From NCBI RefSeq assembly GCF_000686805.1, contig NZ_JMLP01000021.1, positions 16,598 through 80,597 of the forward strand: a stretch of 64,000 nucleotides of DNA. The letters run 5' to 3'. Source of the stretch: Bacillus sp. UNC41MFS5 (GTDB taxonomy: Bacteria; Bacillota; Bacilli; Bacillales_B; DSM-18226). Position numbers and translations under genes: made by a program. The notes beneath the pieces were generated by a model, which was not told where the DNA came from, searched no databases, and saw only the letters and a program-made list of their open reading frames with translations. Positions 1 through 9,174 of the stretch are shown piece after piece; the first letter of the stretch is position 1, and every line of letters begins with the position of its first letter.

Positions 1-645
1 TCAATCCTACCGGCATTTAATAAACTTGGTCCAGGATGAGTTTCAGGGTTACCATTATTTAAACATGTTTCCCATATATTCTTTGCGGGAATTAAAGCGG
101 GGTACAATTCTTGCAATTGCTCAATTATTTCTGTAGTGCAGCTGCTAGGATAAGCGGCAAAAAGCAGTGAATCTACTTCCAGACCTAGTTCTACTTCTCC
201 ATTTTCGGTAACCCGGCTTGCATATGTTAAAGACGCAGTTTCTCCAATTTTAAAAGAGATATCCTTTTTAAACTTCTTTAGTATTGACAAATCTTAAACT
301 CGACAAGGAAGCAGCACCATTTAGAAAGACAATTTGACCATTCTGTAAATAAGGTGCGCATTCAGCAGCAAATTCCTCGATCGCAAATGATGGAACAGTC
401 AGCATGATAACCTCTGCCTCTCTAACGGCCTCGGCAATACTATTAGTAATTAAAGTTGGAGAACAAAACTCTACCGTCTTTTTTCTCTTTAAAGTGATTC
501 CCCCTTTTGTTCTAATAGACGCTAATTGATCAAAAAAACGTGGTAATTCAAACAAACTTACATCCAATCCCCGTAATGTAAGGTCGGCAGCTGCAGTTAT
601 TCCACCATTTCCTGCCCCCAAAATCGCAATTTTTTTAATACTCAT
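1..645 (-). pseudogene. NAD(P)-dependent opine (octopine/nopaline) dehydrogenase family gene, frameshifted and cut by the window edge
   Basis: Reading from ATG 645, which has GGGGGAAG at a normal ribosome-site distance, gives a Rossmann motif (ILGAGNGG near residues 8-15) and the first half of an opine-dehydrogenase-type protein. This frame stops at 268. A different frame takes over and stays open to base 1, with a typical family C-terminal stretch (NGNPETHPGPSLLNAGRI). The halves join if one base is lost or gained near 283-290, so this is one gene with a single frameshift. Such enzymes reversibly make or cleave an opine from an amino acid and a 2-oxo acid. It lies divergent from two FAD oxidases and may share their control. 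Whether the shift is a real mutation or a sequencing error cannot be told. Confidence 0.75.
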
Positions 646-662
646 AACTTCCCCCTTTTTCT

Positions 663-672
663 TTGTATACAA
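663..672. promoter_or_regulatory. Candidate operator TTGTATACAA, copy 1
   Basis: A perfect 10-bp palindrome, identical over 14 bases (TTGTATACAATTTT) to a second copy at 791-804. It lies just before the start of the opine dehydrogenase gene. The form resembles GntR-family operators. The regulator is not in the visible neighbourhood. Confidence 0.55.
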
Positions 673-750
673 TTTTAGAATACAACTAACATGTACAAAC
701 ATAATTTTAAACAACCTACAAATTAATTTCAATACAATTTTCTAAAAATA

Positions 751-779
751 TTGACTTTTTAAAATATTAAGTTTAATAT
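751..779 (+). promoter_or_regulatory. Sigma-A type promoter for the oxidase pair
   Basis: TTGACT (751-756), a 17-base spacer and TAATAT (774-779). Transcription would begin near 786, directly in front of the palindrome at 791-800, so a protein bound there would block initiation. Confidence 0.55.
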
Positions 780-790
780 TCATTTATAAA

Positions 791-800
791 TTGTATACAA
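791..800. promoter_or_regulatory. Candidate operator TTGTATACAA, copy 2
   Basis: Second copy of the palindrome at 663-672, 128 bp away, placed at the expected transcription start of the oxidase genes. Two identical sites flanking a divergent intergenic region suggest one repressor acting on both directions, possibly by looping. Confidence 0.55.
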
Positions 801-852
801 TTTTCGTATCCAATTTGAAATGAAGGATTCAATTATTTAGGAGGTACATGTA

Positions 853-2151
853 ATGAGCTTTCCTCAATCACTATGGGCAGCTACAAGTAATGCCAGTAAT
901 CAAAGAGCAGAATTAAATGAAACTATTCACTCTGATGTAGCCATTATAGGTGGAGGCTTTACTGGTCTAGCATCTGCCTACTTCTTAAGTAAGGCTGGAA
1001 AAAAAGTTGTTGTAGTAGAGAAAGAAAGAATTGGCTGGGGAGCTAGCGGACGTAATGCGGGGATGCTGACCACAGGGTATAAAAAGAGTATATTTGAATT
1101 AGAAAAAAAGCTTGGTACCGCAAAAGCGAAAGAATTAATGGACATGTCTGCCGATTGTGTTAAATTAGTTAAAGAAATTGTAGATGAACATCAATTCGAT
1201 TGTGCTTTAGAAACTTGTGGCGGTATTAAGGTCGCCTATAAACCCTCCCACTTTGAAAAAATGAAGAAAGAACATGAACACCTACTAAAAAGTTTTCAAT
1301 ATGAAACTGAGTTAGTTGATGCGAATGATATTCACTCTGAAATTAATTCACCTATGTACCAATACGGCGGGTTAATTGATCGAAAAAGCTTTGCTTTTCA
1401 CCCCCTTAATTATGTGATTGGTTTAGCAGATATTGCAGAGAAAATGGGAGCCTCTATTTACGAGAATACAGAAGTTATTTCGATAAATAAGAAACACGGA
1501 AATAACGAGAGATTTATCGTTAAAACAGCTAAAGGTGAAATAAAGTGCAAGCACATCATCATCGCCACCAATGGTTACACCTCTGAAATTACAAAACGAT
1601 TGGCCAAGTCAATCATGCCAATTGGCAGCCACATCATCGCAACCCAACCACTTCCAGATCAACTAGCAAATCAAATCATTCCAAATAAACGAGTAGTTAG
1701 TGACACAAAAAATTTCTTATATTATTTCCGCTTAACCGCTGACCAACGCATGTTATTCGGGGGACGAGTCAGTTTTTCAACAAATTCAACACCAAATGAG
1801 TATGACCATATTTATTCTGCTCTTCACGAAAATCTGCTTACTGTATTCCCCGATTTAAAAGGAATGGACGTCGATTATCGTTGGGGTGGAACTACGGGAT
1901 TCACCTTCGATTTCATGCCGCACATCGGAGAAACCGAAGATGGAATGCATTTTGCTTTAGGTTATTGTGGTCACGGCGCAGCCATGTCTACCCTTTTAGG
2001 CAAGATTTTAGCCTATAAAATTACTGGGGTGGAAAGAACAGAAACCGTTCTCGAATCTCTGCCATTAAGGACCATCCCCTTGCATGGTCAACGTGTGAAA
2101 GTCCTTAATTTAGTGGGTTATTATTATAAAATTGCTGACCAAATTTCATAA
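853..2151 (+). CDS. FAD-dependent amine/amino-acid oxidoreductase (DAO / PuuB-OrdL type), copy 1
   Basis: 432 residues. The N-terminal dinucleotide fold has IIGGGFTGLASAYFL near residue 32 and the GASGRNAG loop typical of D-amino acid oxidase / gamma-glutamylputrescine oxidase-like flavoproteins; a C-terminal HFALGYCGHGAAMSTLLG segment closes the FAD site. Family members oxidise secondary or primary amines to imines with release of hydrogen peroxide. The start has AGGAGG seven bases upstream. It is followed after about 60 bp by a close paralogue with the same motifs throughout, so the pair arose by tandem duplication. The substrate is unknown; the divergent opine-dehydrogenase-family gene makes an N-alkylated amino acid plausible, but this is inference. 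Confidence 0.85.
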   Translation: MSFPQSLWAATSNASNQRAELNETIHSDVAIIGGGFTGLASAYFLSKAGKKVVVVEKERIGWGASGRNAGMLTTGYKKSIFELEKKLGTAKAKELMDMSADCVKLVKEIVDEHQFDCALETCGGIKVAYKPSHFEKMKKEHEHLLKSFQYETELVDANDIHSEINSPMYQYGGLIDRKSFAFHPLNYVIGLADIAEKMGASIYENTEVISINKKHGNNERFIVKTAKGEIKCKHIIIATNGYTSEITKRLAKSIMPIGSHIIATQPLPDQLANQIIPNKRVVSDTKNFLYYFRLTADQRMLFGGRVSFSTNSTPNEYDHIYSALHENLLTVFPDLKGMDVDYRWGGTTGFTFDFMPHIGETEDGMHFALGYCGHGAAMSTLLGKILAYKITGVERTETVLESLPLRTIPLHGQRVKVLNLVGYYYKIADQIS

Positions 2152-2215
2152 TATTTCCCTTCAAAGTCGCATTGTCTTTGTTGTTTTCTATATAAAGAGA
2201 AAAGGATGATTGGAA

Positions 2216-3490
2216 ATGGGATACCCTAGTTCCTTATGGAAACATACTGCAAAAAACTTAAAATTGCGTTATCCATTAACATCCGATGTGGAAGTGGATA
2301 CTGCCATCATAGGCGGAGGCTACACTGGCTTGGCAACCGCCTATTTTTTACAGTCACTAGGCATTCAATCCGCTATTGTTGAACAGCACCATATTGGTTG
2401 GGGGGCAAGCGGTAGAAATGCAGGAATGTCTATCCCGGGATTCAAAATGCACATAGGAACCATTATGAAAAAGTGGGGGCATGAGGCAGCAAACGAAATG
2501 CTTAATATGTCTATTGATGGAATCAAACTGGTGACGGACATTATCCATGAACATGATATTGATTGTTCTTTATCCAACCAAGGGAGTATTAGTGCAGCAT
2601 TCAAAGAAAGTCATTTTGAAACGTTTAAACGTAATCAAGAATTTATGGAGAAACATTTCCAATACAGGACCACAGTGTTGAACCGACACGAGGTTGAAAC
2701 TGAATTAGGAACAGATATTTATCATGGCCTCCTTGTTGATCCACACGCTATATCTTTTCACCCACTTAATTACGCTTTAGGTTTAGCAAAAGCAGTAGAA
2801 GAACGTGGGGTTACTATTTTTGAAAAAACACCTGTTTCAAAGATTACTAAACAGCAAGATAAAGTCATCCTTGACACACCACAAGGCCGGGTTAAAGCAT
2901 CTCACCTGGTCATCGCAACCAATGGCTACACAACTTCACTTACGCCCAAACTTTTTAAATCTGTTATTCCGATGGGGAGTTACATGATTGCTACAGAGCC
3001 GTTAGATAATGATTTAGCACAAAAACTCATTCCCCAAAGAAGATCGGTGTCAGATAGTAAAAAATTTCTCTATTACTTTAGACTGTCTCCTGATAATCGA
3101 ATGATTTTTGGAGGACGAGTCAGCTTTGATTGTAACGAAACCCCAGAAGTTTATGAACAAACCCATAGGAATATGCTGTCTGTATTTCCGGAATTAAAAG
3201 ATTATAAGGTTGATTACAAATGGGGTGGCCTAATCGCCTTAACCCCTGATATGCTTCCTCATATCGGGAAGACGGAAGAAGGCTTCCACTTTGCTCTTGG
3301 ATATAGTGGGAGAGGTGCTACAATATCTACATTAATGGGAAAACTTTTAGCATTAAATATTAAAGCAGAAGAACGACCATTACATCATTTAGAGAAATTA
3401 CCTTTACGTCAGATTCCATTACACTCCCAACGAGGTATGGCGCTTAATCTAGTTGGCGCTTATTATAAATTACTGGACAAATGGGGATAA
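2216..3490 (+). CDS. FAD-dependent amine/amino-acid oxidoreductase (DAO / PuuB-OrdL type), copy 2
   Basis: 424 residues from ATG 2216; a TTG at 2210 is also in frame, but AAAGGA is better spaced for the ATG. It has the same FAD-binding IIGGGYTGLATAYFL and GASGRNAG motifs and the same C-terminal HFALGYSGRGATISTLMG block as the upstream gene, and is clearly its paralogue. It is presumably co-transcribed from the promoter at 751-779 and ends at the terminator at 3521-3557. Retention of two intact copies suggests either different substrates or a two-subunit enzyme, as in some sarcosine or opine oxidases. The sequence alone does not decide between these. Confidence 0.85.
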   Translation: MGYPSSLWKHTAKNLKLRYPLTSDVEVDTAIIGGGYTGLATAYFLQSLGIQSAIVEQHHIGWGASGRNAGMSIPGFKMHIGTIMKKWGHEAANEMLNMSIDGIKLVTDIIHEHDIDCSLSNQGSISAAFKESHFETFKRNQEFMEKHFQYRTTVLNRHEVETELGTDIYHGLLVDPHAISFHPLNYALGLAKAVEERGVTIFEKTPVSKITKQQDKVILDTPQGRVKASHLVIATNGYTTSLTPKLFKSVIPMGSYMIATEPLDNDLAQKLIPQRRSVSDSKKFLYYFRLSPDNRMIFGGRVSFDCNETPEVYEQTHRNMLSVFPELKDYKVDYKWGGLIALTPDMLPHIGKTEEGFHFALGYSGRGATISTLMGKLLALNIKAEERPLHHLEKLPLRQIPLHSQRGMALNLVGAYYKLLDKWG

Positions 3491-3520
3491 GCCTCATCTA
3501 TGCAGTTCGACTTTCTATAG

Positions 3521-3557
3521 AAAAATGCCTGGATTATTCTGCAATCCAAGCATTTTT
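3521..3557 (+). terminator. Intrinsic terminator after the oxidase pair
   Basis: Stem AAAAATGCCTGGATT / AATCCAAGCATTTTT with one mismatch and a short loop, ending in a T run. Confidence 0.8.
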
Positions 3558-3866
3558 CGTATTTCTACATCTTTAGATTTCTGATTATTTTACTTTTATA
3601 CGGCATTTTTTATATTTATCATTCTTTATTATGTTTTGTTAAAAGGTCAGTAAGGACTTGTTGATTATTTAGGTATAGAATAAAGGAAAACAAGGGTCTG
3701 CCCCCCCCGGTGCAGAAACGCTTCTACAGTGGGGGACTAGGCACTTTATTTTTTTCCACATAATTCTTATTTGTTTTGACAAAATAACAAATATACTGTA
3801 AATTAACATATGTACGAACAATATGATTTAATTTTACTAGAATATTCGTGTTTGGGAGTGTAATTT
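3558..3866. other. Intergenic region before guaC with a degenerate GC-rich hairpin remnant
   Basis: No gene is visible. Around 3693-3750 lies GTCTGCCCCCCCCGGTGCAG followed by GTGGGGGAC, a decayed form of the TGTCCCCC/GGGGGACA hairpins seen at 4858-4905 and 13470-13560. The rest is AT-rich promoter sequence for guaC. Confidence 0.4.
3811..3852 (+). promoter_or_regulatory. Possible PurR box pair upstream of guaC
   Basis: ACGAACAATAT at 3814-3824 resembles the PurR half box (CCGAACAWT), and ATATTCGTGTTT downstream is a weak opposed copy. guaC belongs to the PurR regulon in Bacillus subtilis (known). The second box is poor, so this is tentative. Confidence 0.35.
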
Positions 3867-4850
3867 ATGGATAATGTATTTGATTATGAAGATATTCAAC
3901 TGATTCCTGCTAAATCTATCGTTAACAGTAGATCTGAGTGTGATACGAGTGTCACATTTGGTGGACATACATTTAAATTGCCAGTTGTACCTGCAAATAT
4001 GCAGACGATTATAGATGAAAAGCTTGCGATTTTCTTCGCGGAAAATGGTTACTTCTATATTATGCACCGTTTCCAGCCTGAAAAGCGGATTTCCTTCATC
4101 AAGGATATGCAAGGACGTGGACTTATCGCATCCATTAGTGTCGGTGTAAAAGAGGGAGAATATGATTTCATCAACCAGCTGGCCGATGAAAAGCTAACAC
4201 CTGAATTTATTACCATTGATATTGCCCATGGTCACTCAAATGCCGTAATTAATATGATTAAGCATATTAAGAAACACTTACCTAATAGCTTTGTCATTGC
4301 TGGAAATGTCGGAACTCCAGAAGCTGTAAGGGAATTAGAGCATGCCGGTGCAGATGCGACGAAAGTTGGAATTGGACCTGGTAAAGTATGTATTACGAAA
4401 ATTAAGACTGGATTTGGAACAGGCGGCTGGCAGTTAGCTGCACTTAGATGGTGTGCCAAGGCTGCAAGCAAACCAATTATCGCTGACGGCGGCATTCGCA
4501 CACATGGTGATATCGCGAAATCCGTTCGATTTGGAGCATCAATGGTCATGATTGGTTCTTTATTTGCAGGACATGAAGAATCTCCTGGGGAAACAATTGA
4601 GAAGGACGGAAAGTGTGTGAAAGAATACTTCGGTTCAGCTTCGGAATTCCAAAAAGGCGAACGAAAAAATGTTGAAGGTAAAAAAATGTACGTAGAACAC
4701 AAGGGCCGTTTAATCGATACATTGATCGAAATGGAACAGGATCTTCAGTCCTCTATTTCCTATGCCGGAGGTAACAAGTTAAAAGACATCCGTACAGTCG
4801 ACTATGTCATCGTGAAGAATTCCATCTTTAACGGAGATAAAGTTTATTAA
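3867..4850 (+). CDS. guaC: GMP reductase
   Basis: 327 residues, full length for the bacterial GuaC2 subfamily. It converts GMP to IMP and ammonia with NADPH, returning guanine nucleotides to the IMP pool. The IMPDH/GMPR TIM-barrel signature GPGKVCITK carries the catalytic cysteine (about residue 175), followed by the [15 protein letters not shown] phosphate-binding stretch and the mobile flap region. The start has GGGAG at a normal distance. It is a single-gene transcript: its own AT-rich promoter upstream and a strong hairpin at 4858-4905 downstream, facing the convergent racemase operon. Confidence 0.95.
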   Translation: MDNVFDYEDIQLIPAKSIVNSRSECDTSVTFGGHTFKLPVVPANMQTIIDEKLAIFFAENGYFYIMHRFQPEKRISFIKDMQGRGLIASISVGVKEGEYDFINQLADEKLTPEFITIDIAHGHSNAVINMIKHIKKHLPNSFVIAGNVGTPEAVRELEHAGADATKVGIGPGKVCITKIKTGFGTGGWQLAALRWCAKAASKPIIADGGIRTHGDIAKSVRFGASMVMIGSLFAGHEESPGETIEKDGKCVKEYFGSASEFQKGERKNVEGKKMYVEHKGRLIDTLIEMEQDLQSSISYAGGNKLKDIRTVDYVIVKNSIFNGDKVY

Positions 4851-4857
4851 AAATAAG

Positions 4858-4905
4858 CTGCCTGTCCCCCTCACTTGGTTACCAAATGAGGGGGACAGGC
4901 AGTTT
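4858..4905. terminator. Bidirectional terminator with GTCCCCC/GGGGGAC stem
   Basis: CTGCCTGTCCCCCTCA pairs perfectly with TGAGGGGGACAGGCAG, with a further TTGG/CCAA step in the loop. It lies between convergent guaC and the racemase gene and can serve both. It resembles other GTCCCCC hairpins in the window. Confidence 0.8.
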
Positions 4906-4932
4906 TGTTATTTTTCATTCTTTATATAGCAA

Positions 4933-6060
4933 TCATTTTGATATCTTAAGCTTTGAATGGAAAGTACGGCTATACAGGGTGTACTTTTCAATCCTGTCGC
5001 GATTTGGTTCATACCCGATACCCGGAAGTTTGGGAATCGTAATCATTCCATCTTCAACAATCACCTCGGGATCGATAATATCTTCCTTCCAGTAATGTGC
5101 TGAGGCCGCTGTATCACCTGGAAGTTTAAAATTAGACAAGCTTGTGATTGCAATATTATGCGCCCTGCCAACTCCAGACTCTAGCATTCCTCCACACCAG
5201 ACGGGAATTCCATTTGCCTCGCATAGATCATGGATCCGTTTGGACTCGGTTAGGCCTCCGACACGGCCGATCTTTATGTTTATTATTTTACAACTTCCCA
5301 GTTGTATCGCCTTTCTTACATCTTCGACACTATGGATACTTTCATCCAGACAAATCGGAGTCTCAATTTGCGCTTGCAGCTGCGCGTGGTCGATGATATC
5401 ATCAAAGCCTAATGGCTGCTCAATCATTGTTAAGTTGAATTGGTCCATAGCCTTAAGCGTATCGATATCATCAAGTGTATAAGCGGTATTTGCGTCAGCC
5501 ATCAATGGAATATCTGGGTACCGTTTACGTATCTCTGCTAAAATATTTAAATCCCATCCTGGTTGAATTTTCACCTTGATGCGCTTATATCCCTCTTGCA
5601 GACTACCTTCTATCAAACTCAATAGTTCTTCGACCGTATCCTGAATCCCAATACTGACACCAACTTCAATCTTTTCTAATTTTCCTCCGAGAGCGGTAGC
5701 AAGACTTACTCCCTGCTGTTTAGCATATGCATCCCAGATCGCCCCTTCCAGAGCAGCCTTCGCCATGTAATTTCCTCGAACATGATGGAACCGTTCGGAA
5801 ACCTCATCCGGATGAGAAATCGGCTCTTTCAGAAGAAGGGGAATCAAAAAATCCTCCATCATATGCCAATTGGTTTTGACTGTCTCTTCCTTATATGTGG
5901 CATCTATCGCAGCAACGGATTCTGCCCATCCCGAAATGCCATCCTTCGTTAGGACTTCCACTAAAATAAAATCTTTATCATATTCCGTTCCAACCGCTGT
6001 TGTAAAAGGGTGTAAAAGATCCATTTTCATATGTCGTAATACGATTCGTTGAATTTCCAT
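4933..6060 (-). CDS. N-succinylamino acid racemase / o-succinylbenzoate synthase-like enolase-superfamily enzyme
   Basis: 375 residues, full length for the NSAR/OSBS group. The catalytic lysine pair is K162-x-K164 and K263; metal ligands D189 (ADANTAY), E214 (IEQPL) and D239 (CLDES) fall where the characterised N-acylamino acid racemase has them. NSARs interconvert N-succinyl-D- and L-amino acids by proton abstraction at C-alpha. The gene ends an operon that also encodes an acyltransferase, an M20 deacylase and an amino-acid ABC transporter rather than men genes, so racemase is a better call than menaquinone OSBS. AGAATGGAAATTC-like sequence at the start gives only a weak ribosome site; coupling to the upstream gene is likely. 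Confidence 0.85.
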   Translation of the reverse strand: MEIQRIVLRHMKMDLLHPFTTAVGTEYDKDFILVEVLTKDGISGWAESVAAIDATYKEETVKTNWHMMEDFLIPLLLKEPISHPDEVSERFHHVRGNYMAKAALEGAIWDAYAKQQGVSLATALGGKLEKIEVGVSIGIQDTVEELLSLIEGSLQEGYKRIKVKIQPGWDLNILAEIRKRYPDIPLMADANTAYTLDDIDTLKAMDQFNLTMIEQPLGFDDIIDHAQLQAQIETPICLDESIHSVEDVRKAIQLGSCKIINIKIGRVGGLTESKRIHDLCEANGIPVWCGGMLESGVGRAHNIAITSLSNFKLPGDTAASAHYWKEDIIDPEVIVEDGMITIPKLPGIGYEPNRDRIEKYTLYSRTFHSKLKISK

Positions 6061-6081
6061 TCTATCTATCCCTCATTCCGT

Positions 6082-6903
6082 TTAGGTACGTTTCTTAGTT
6101 AATACATAGTGATGGAGGTAAGGAAAATTACTTTTTCGTAATGCCGTAACCGTCCATCCTTTGCTTAAATAATAGGTAAAAATCTCGCGCGTTTTCAGAC
6201 GCCAATCCAATGCAGTTTCTAAATCATTCGCTTTAATGGTTTGAAATTGATTCGGAACTGGTACATACAGAACATTCACATTCCATTCGCTATCAAGTAA
6301 CACAGTTTTCGGAATCGGGAAGCCCTGAGCATCCACTTCCACTTGAATCAAAAGGGGCACTTCTTCGACTTTAGCAGAATCTTCCGATGGCTTCGACGTT
6401 TCCCCAGCTATGTCCCATTCCACTAAAAAACGATCGGATGGTAAGCCTGCATTAAGAATATCAGGCATTTCACCGTAACAATTTTCAATATACTGCGTAC
6501 AAACTCCACCCAATTTGCTTAAATTAAGATATCCATTAACCGTTTCTAGTGGATCATATGTCCACACGATTAATCGGTAGCCCTTTTTAAGAGCTTCTTC
6601 TCGCTGCCTTAATTTTAATTTTTCACCGATGCCCATTTTTTGAAAATCTGGGTGAATTCCCATACTGTGTGAGCAAAGATAAATGGTTGTCCCATCAAAT
6701 CCAGGAAAGCTATATTGAAATCCAATTAAACGTGTTCCAGAAAAAGCGCCAATCACCAGCCCGCCATTTTTTACAACGGCAATGCTATGATTCACTGGGA
6801 CCGGATCTTCATCCGCCCAAATAAGACTTTCTAAATCTCTCACGGCTGTCAATTCCTCTGCCGAATGTAACATACGTATCGTAATCGGTTCTAATAAATC
6901 CAT
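6082..6903 (-). CDS. GNAT-family N-acyltransferase, likely succinyl-CoA:D-amino acid N-succinyltransferase
   Basis: 273 residues from ATG 6903, chosen because GGAGGGG lies 11 bases upstream; an upstream in-frame ATG at 6942 has no ribosome site. The GNAT fold shows an acyl-CoA-binding pyrophosphate loop (QKMGIGEKL) after a MGIHPDF strand. In Geobacillus kaustophilus a GNAT enzyme encoded beside NSAR transfers succinyl groups to D-amino acids, starting an irreversible D- to L-amino acid conversion (known). Gene order here, deacylase, transporter, GNAT, racemase, fits that route. The succinyl specificity is inferred from context. Confidence 0.75.
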   Translation of the reverse strand: MDLLEPITIRMLHSAEELTAVRDLESLIWADEDPVPVNHSIAVVKNGGLVIGAFSGTRLIGFQYSFPGFDGTTIYLCSHSMGIHPDFQKMGIGEKLKLRQREEALKKGYRLIVWTYDPLETVNGYLNLSKLGGVCTQYIENCYGEMPDILNAGLPSDRFLVEWDIAGETSKPSEDSAKVEEVPLLIQVEVDAQGFPIPKTVLLDSEWNVNVLYVPVPNQFQTIKANDLETALDWRLKTREIFTYYLSKGWTVTALRKSNFPYLHHYVLTKKRT

Positions 6904-6931
6904 CTTGAGTAACGCCCCTCCTGAAAATAGT

Positions 6932-7687
6932 TTAGATAACACTTTTAAGAAAGCTTTTTAAACGGTCACTGTTTGGATTGCTGAATAGTTGTAATGGCGG
7001 TCCTTGTTCCTCGATGACACCGTCACACATATAAATAACTCGATCGGCTACCTCTCTAGCAAACTTCATCTCGTGGGTTACGATTAGCATCGTCATTCCT
7101 TCTTCGGCTAACCCCTTCATAACATTAAGAACCTCACTAACTAGTTCTGGATCTAACGCAGAAGTCGGTTCATCAAAGAGCATAATTTTCGGATTCATCG
7201 CCATCGCCCGGGCAATCGCGACCCGCTGCTGCTGACCTCCGGAAAGCTTCCTTGGGTATACATCCTTTTTATCTTTAAGACCGACTCTTTCGAGGAGGAC
7301 TAAAGCCTGTTCGACGGCTTCTGCTTTAGACTTCTTTAACGCCTGAATAGGCGCTTCCATAATATTTTGTAAGACGGTAAGGTGCGGGAATAGGTTAAAT
7401 TGTTGGAATACCATTCCCACTTCCCGCCTAATTTGTTGAATACTACGCGGCAAATAGTTTAATTCCATTCCATCAATCGTAATTCGACCAGAAGACAGGG
7501 TCTCAAGCCCGTTCAGACAGCGGAGGAGCGTACTTTTACCCGAGCCGCTTGACCCAATCAGGGCTACAACCTCGCCAGGATACACCTGTAAATTAATCCC
7601 TTTTAAAACCTCCAGCTGATGGAAACTTTTATGGACTTTTTCAATTTCAATAATAGGATGAAGATGATCTTTCACATGATTTGACAC
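6932..7687 (-). CDS. Polar amino-acid ABC transporter, ATP-binding subunit
   Basis: 251 residues starting at GTG 7687 with GGGAGG seven bases upstream. Walker A is GSSGSGKST, signature LSGGQQQR, Walker B IMLFDEP, H-loop VTHEM, all intact. The family (GlnQ/HisP/TcyC type) powers import of amino acids together with the permease and lipoprotein encoded directly upstream. In this operon the transporter likely supplies the D-amino acid or N-acylamino acid handled by the neighbouring racemase pathway (inference). Confidence 0.93.
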   Translation of the reverse strand: MSNHVKDHLHPIIEIEKVHKSFHQLEVLKGINLQVYPGEVVALIGSSGSGKSTLLRCLNGLETLSSGRITIDGMELNYLPRSIQQIRREVGMVFQQFNLFPHLTVLQNIMEAPIQALKKSKAEAVEQALVLLERVGLKDKKDVYPRKLSGGQQQRVAIARAMAMNPKIMLFDEPTSALDPELVSEVLNVMKGLAEEGMTMLIVTHEMKFAREVADRVIYMCDGVIEEQGPPLQLFSNPNSDRLKSFLKSVI

Positions 7688-7704
7688 ATTAGGTCCTCCC
7701 TAAA

Positions 7705-8361
7705 CTATCGTTCGCTAATCGACAACTTAAATTCTACTTTTCTTAAGAAAAACGAGAATATCGTGGTCATCACTAAGTAAAGAACGGCAGCTGTAATATA
7801 GAATTCAATAAATGCATAATTTGTTGACGCAAATCTTTGTGAAGTCATCATCAATTCTGATACGGTAACAAGCGACGCAAGCGATGAATCTTTTAATAAT
7901 GTGATAGATTCATTGCCAATCGCAGGGATGCTTACTCTTAATGCCTGCGGGAGAATAATTCTTCTCATAATTGTGGGATAACTCAGTCCAAGTGACTGAG
8001 CTGCTTCCATCTGCCCTTTTGGGATGGACAAGATCCCCCCTCTTAAAATTTCAGCAATATAAGCACCGGCATTTATTCCTAACGCCAGCACTGACGCGGT
8101 AAAGGGATCTAATTCAATCCCAATTTGCGGAAGGCCGAAGTAGACAAGAAATAGTTGTACCAACAGCGGGGTCCCCCTTAGGACCCAAATATAAAAGTCT
8201 GCAAACAATGACAAAATCTTAAACTTTGAAATCTTCAGGATTACAATGATAATTCCCATCACTAACCCAAGTACTAAGGAAAGAATCGAGATTTCAAGTG
8301 TCATTATCGATGCCTTGAGTAAAAATGGAATGTATTCAGTTACAAGAGAAAAATCTAACAT
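7705..8361 (-). CDS. Polar amino-acid ABC transporter, permease subunit
   Basis: 218 residues, HisM/GlnP type, with about five hydrophobic segments and the cytoplasmic EAA-like loop (QMEAAQSLGLSYPTIMRRIILPQ) that contacts the ATPase. The start has AAGGAG at a good distance. It is a single permease gene, so the channel is probably a homodimer. It lies between the ATPase and the binding protein genes with short gaps, in one transcript. Confidence 0.93.
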   Translation of the reverse strand: MLDFSLVTEYIPFLLKASIMTLEISILSLVLGLVMGIIIVILKISKFKILSLFADFYIWVLRGTPLLVQLFLVYFGLPQIGIELDPFTASVLALGINAGAYIAEILRGGILSIPKGQMEAAQSLGLSYPTIMRRIILPQALRVSIPAIGNESITLLKDSSLASLVTVSELMMTSQRFASTNYAFIEFYITAAVLYLVMTTIFSFFLRKVEFKLSISER

Positions 8362-8373
8362 ATCTTTAGCTCC

Positions 8374-9162
8374 TTATCGGATGTCTTTTCCAAACCATTT
8401 TTTACTAATTTCTTCATATTTACCGTCTTTTTGCATTTCGGCGATCACCTTATTGATTTCTTTACGGAAATCATTATCTTCTTTACGGATCGTCATGCCC
8501 GCTAATTCAGTATTTAATAGTCCGTCAATTGCTACTAAACTATAATTCTGATCGAGGATAATTTTGGCACCGACGCCTTGGTCTGTTGAAACACCATCAA
8601 GACGTCCATTTACTAAGTCTTCAAAAGCAAGAAAATCATTCTTATACAGTTTCACATCGGCCCCAAGCTTGGTTACCTCTTCTGCTGCAGTAGTAGAGAT
8701 TGTTACACCAATCTTTTTTCCTTTCATGTCTTTTGGGTCTTTTATAGAAGAAGCTTTTGGAACAAACAACTGATTACCAGTGGTAAAATAAGGGTCGCTA
8801 AACGATACTTTCTTCTTTCTTTCCTCGGTAATCGCCATATCGGAAATGATAATATCAAACTTTTTCCCAGTTAATGCAGGGATCATACTATCCCAGGGGT
8901 TTGATACTAAAACCGCATTAACACCAAGTCTTTTTGCCACTTCTTGAGCAATATCCACGTCAAATCCTTCTAACTCATTGCTTTTATTAATGTAGTTATA
9001 TGGAGGGTACGCTCCCTCAAGGGCAATCTTCATTTCTCCCTTATCCTTAATCGACTTAAGTGTATCTTCTTTTGCTGAACCGCTAGCATCCTTGCTCCCA
9101 CCGCACGCAGCCACGATCATGACTAGACAAGCTATACACAAACCAACCATAAACTTTTTCAT
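8374..9162 (-). CDS. Amino-acid ABC transporter substrate-binding lipoprotein
   Basis: 262 residues. A lipoprotein signal peptide ends in the lipobox IVAAC, then a low-complexity linker and a type-2 periplasmic-binding fold of the polar amino-acid family (EGAYPPYNY, GFDVDIAQEVAKRLG, DIIISDMAITEERKKKVSFSDPY). It would be anchored to the outer face of the membrane by its lipidated cysteine and deliver ligand to the adjacent permease. The ligand is not known; neighbours suggest a D- or N-acyl amino acid. Confidence 0.92.
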   Translation of the reverse strand: MKKFMVGLCIACLVMIVAACGGSKDASGSAKEDTLKSIKDKGEMKIALEGAYPPYNYINKSNELEGFDVDIAQEVAKRLGVNAVLVSNPWDSMIPALTGKKFDIIISDMAITEERKKKVSFSDPYFTTGNQLFVPKASSIKDPKDMKGKKIGVTISTTAAEEVTKLGADVKLYKNDFLAFEDLVNGRLDGVSTDQGVGAKIILDQNYSLVAIDGLLNTELAGMTIRKEDNDFRKEINKVIAEMQKDGKYEEISKKWFGKDIR

Positions 9163-9174
9163 AAAAATCCCCCA

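Noticed and set aside
2357..2604. Minus-strand open frames inside the second oxidase gene
   Set aside because: They lie opposite a clearly conserved flavoprotein and show no family features.
4933..6060. MenC (menaquinone OSBS) as the function of the enolase-superfamily gene
   Set aside because: No men genes are nearby, and the operon encodes acyltransferase, deacylase and amino-acid transporter, which fits the racemase. OSBS side activity remains possible.
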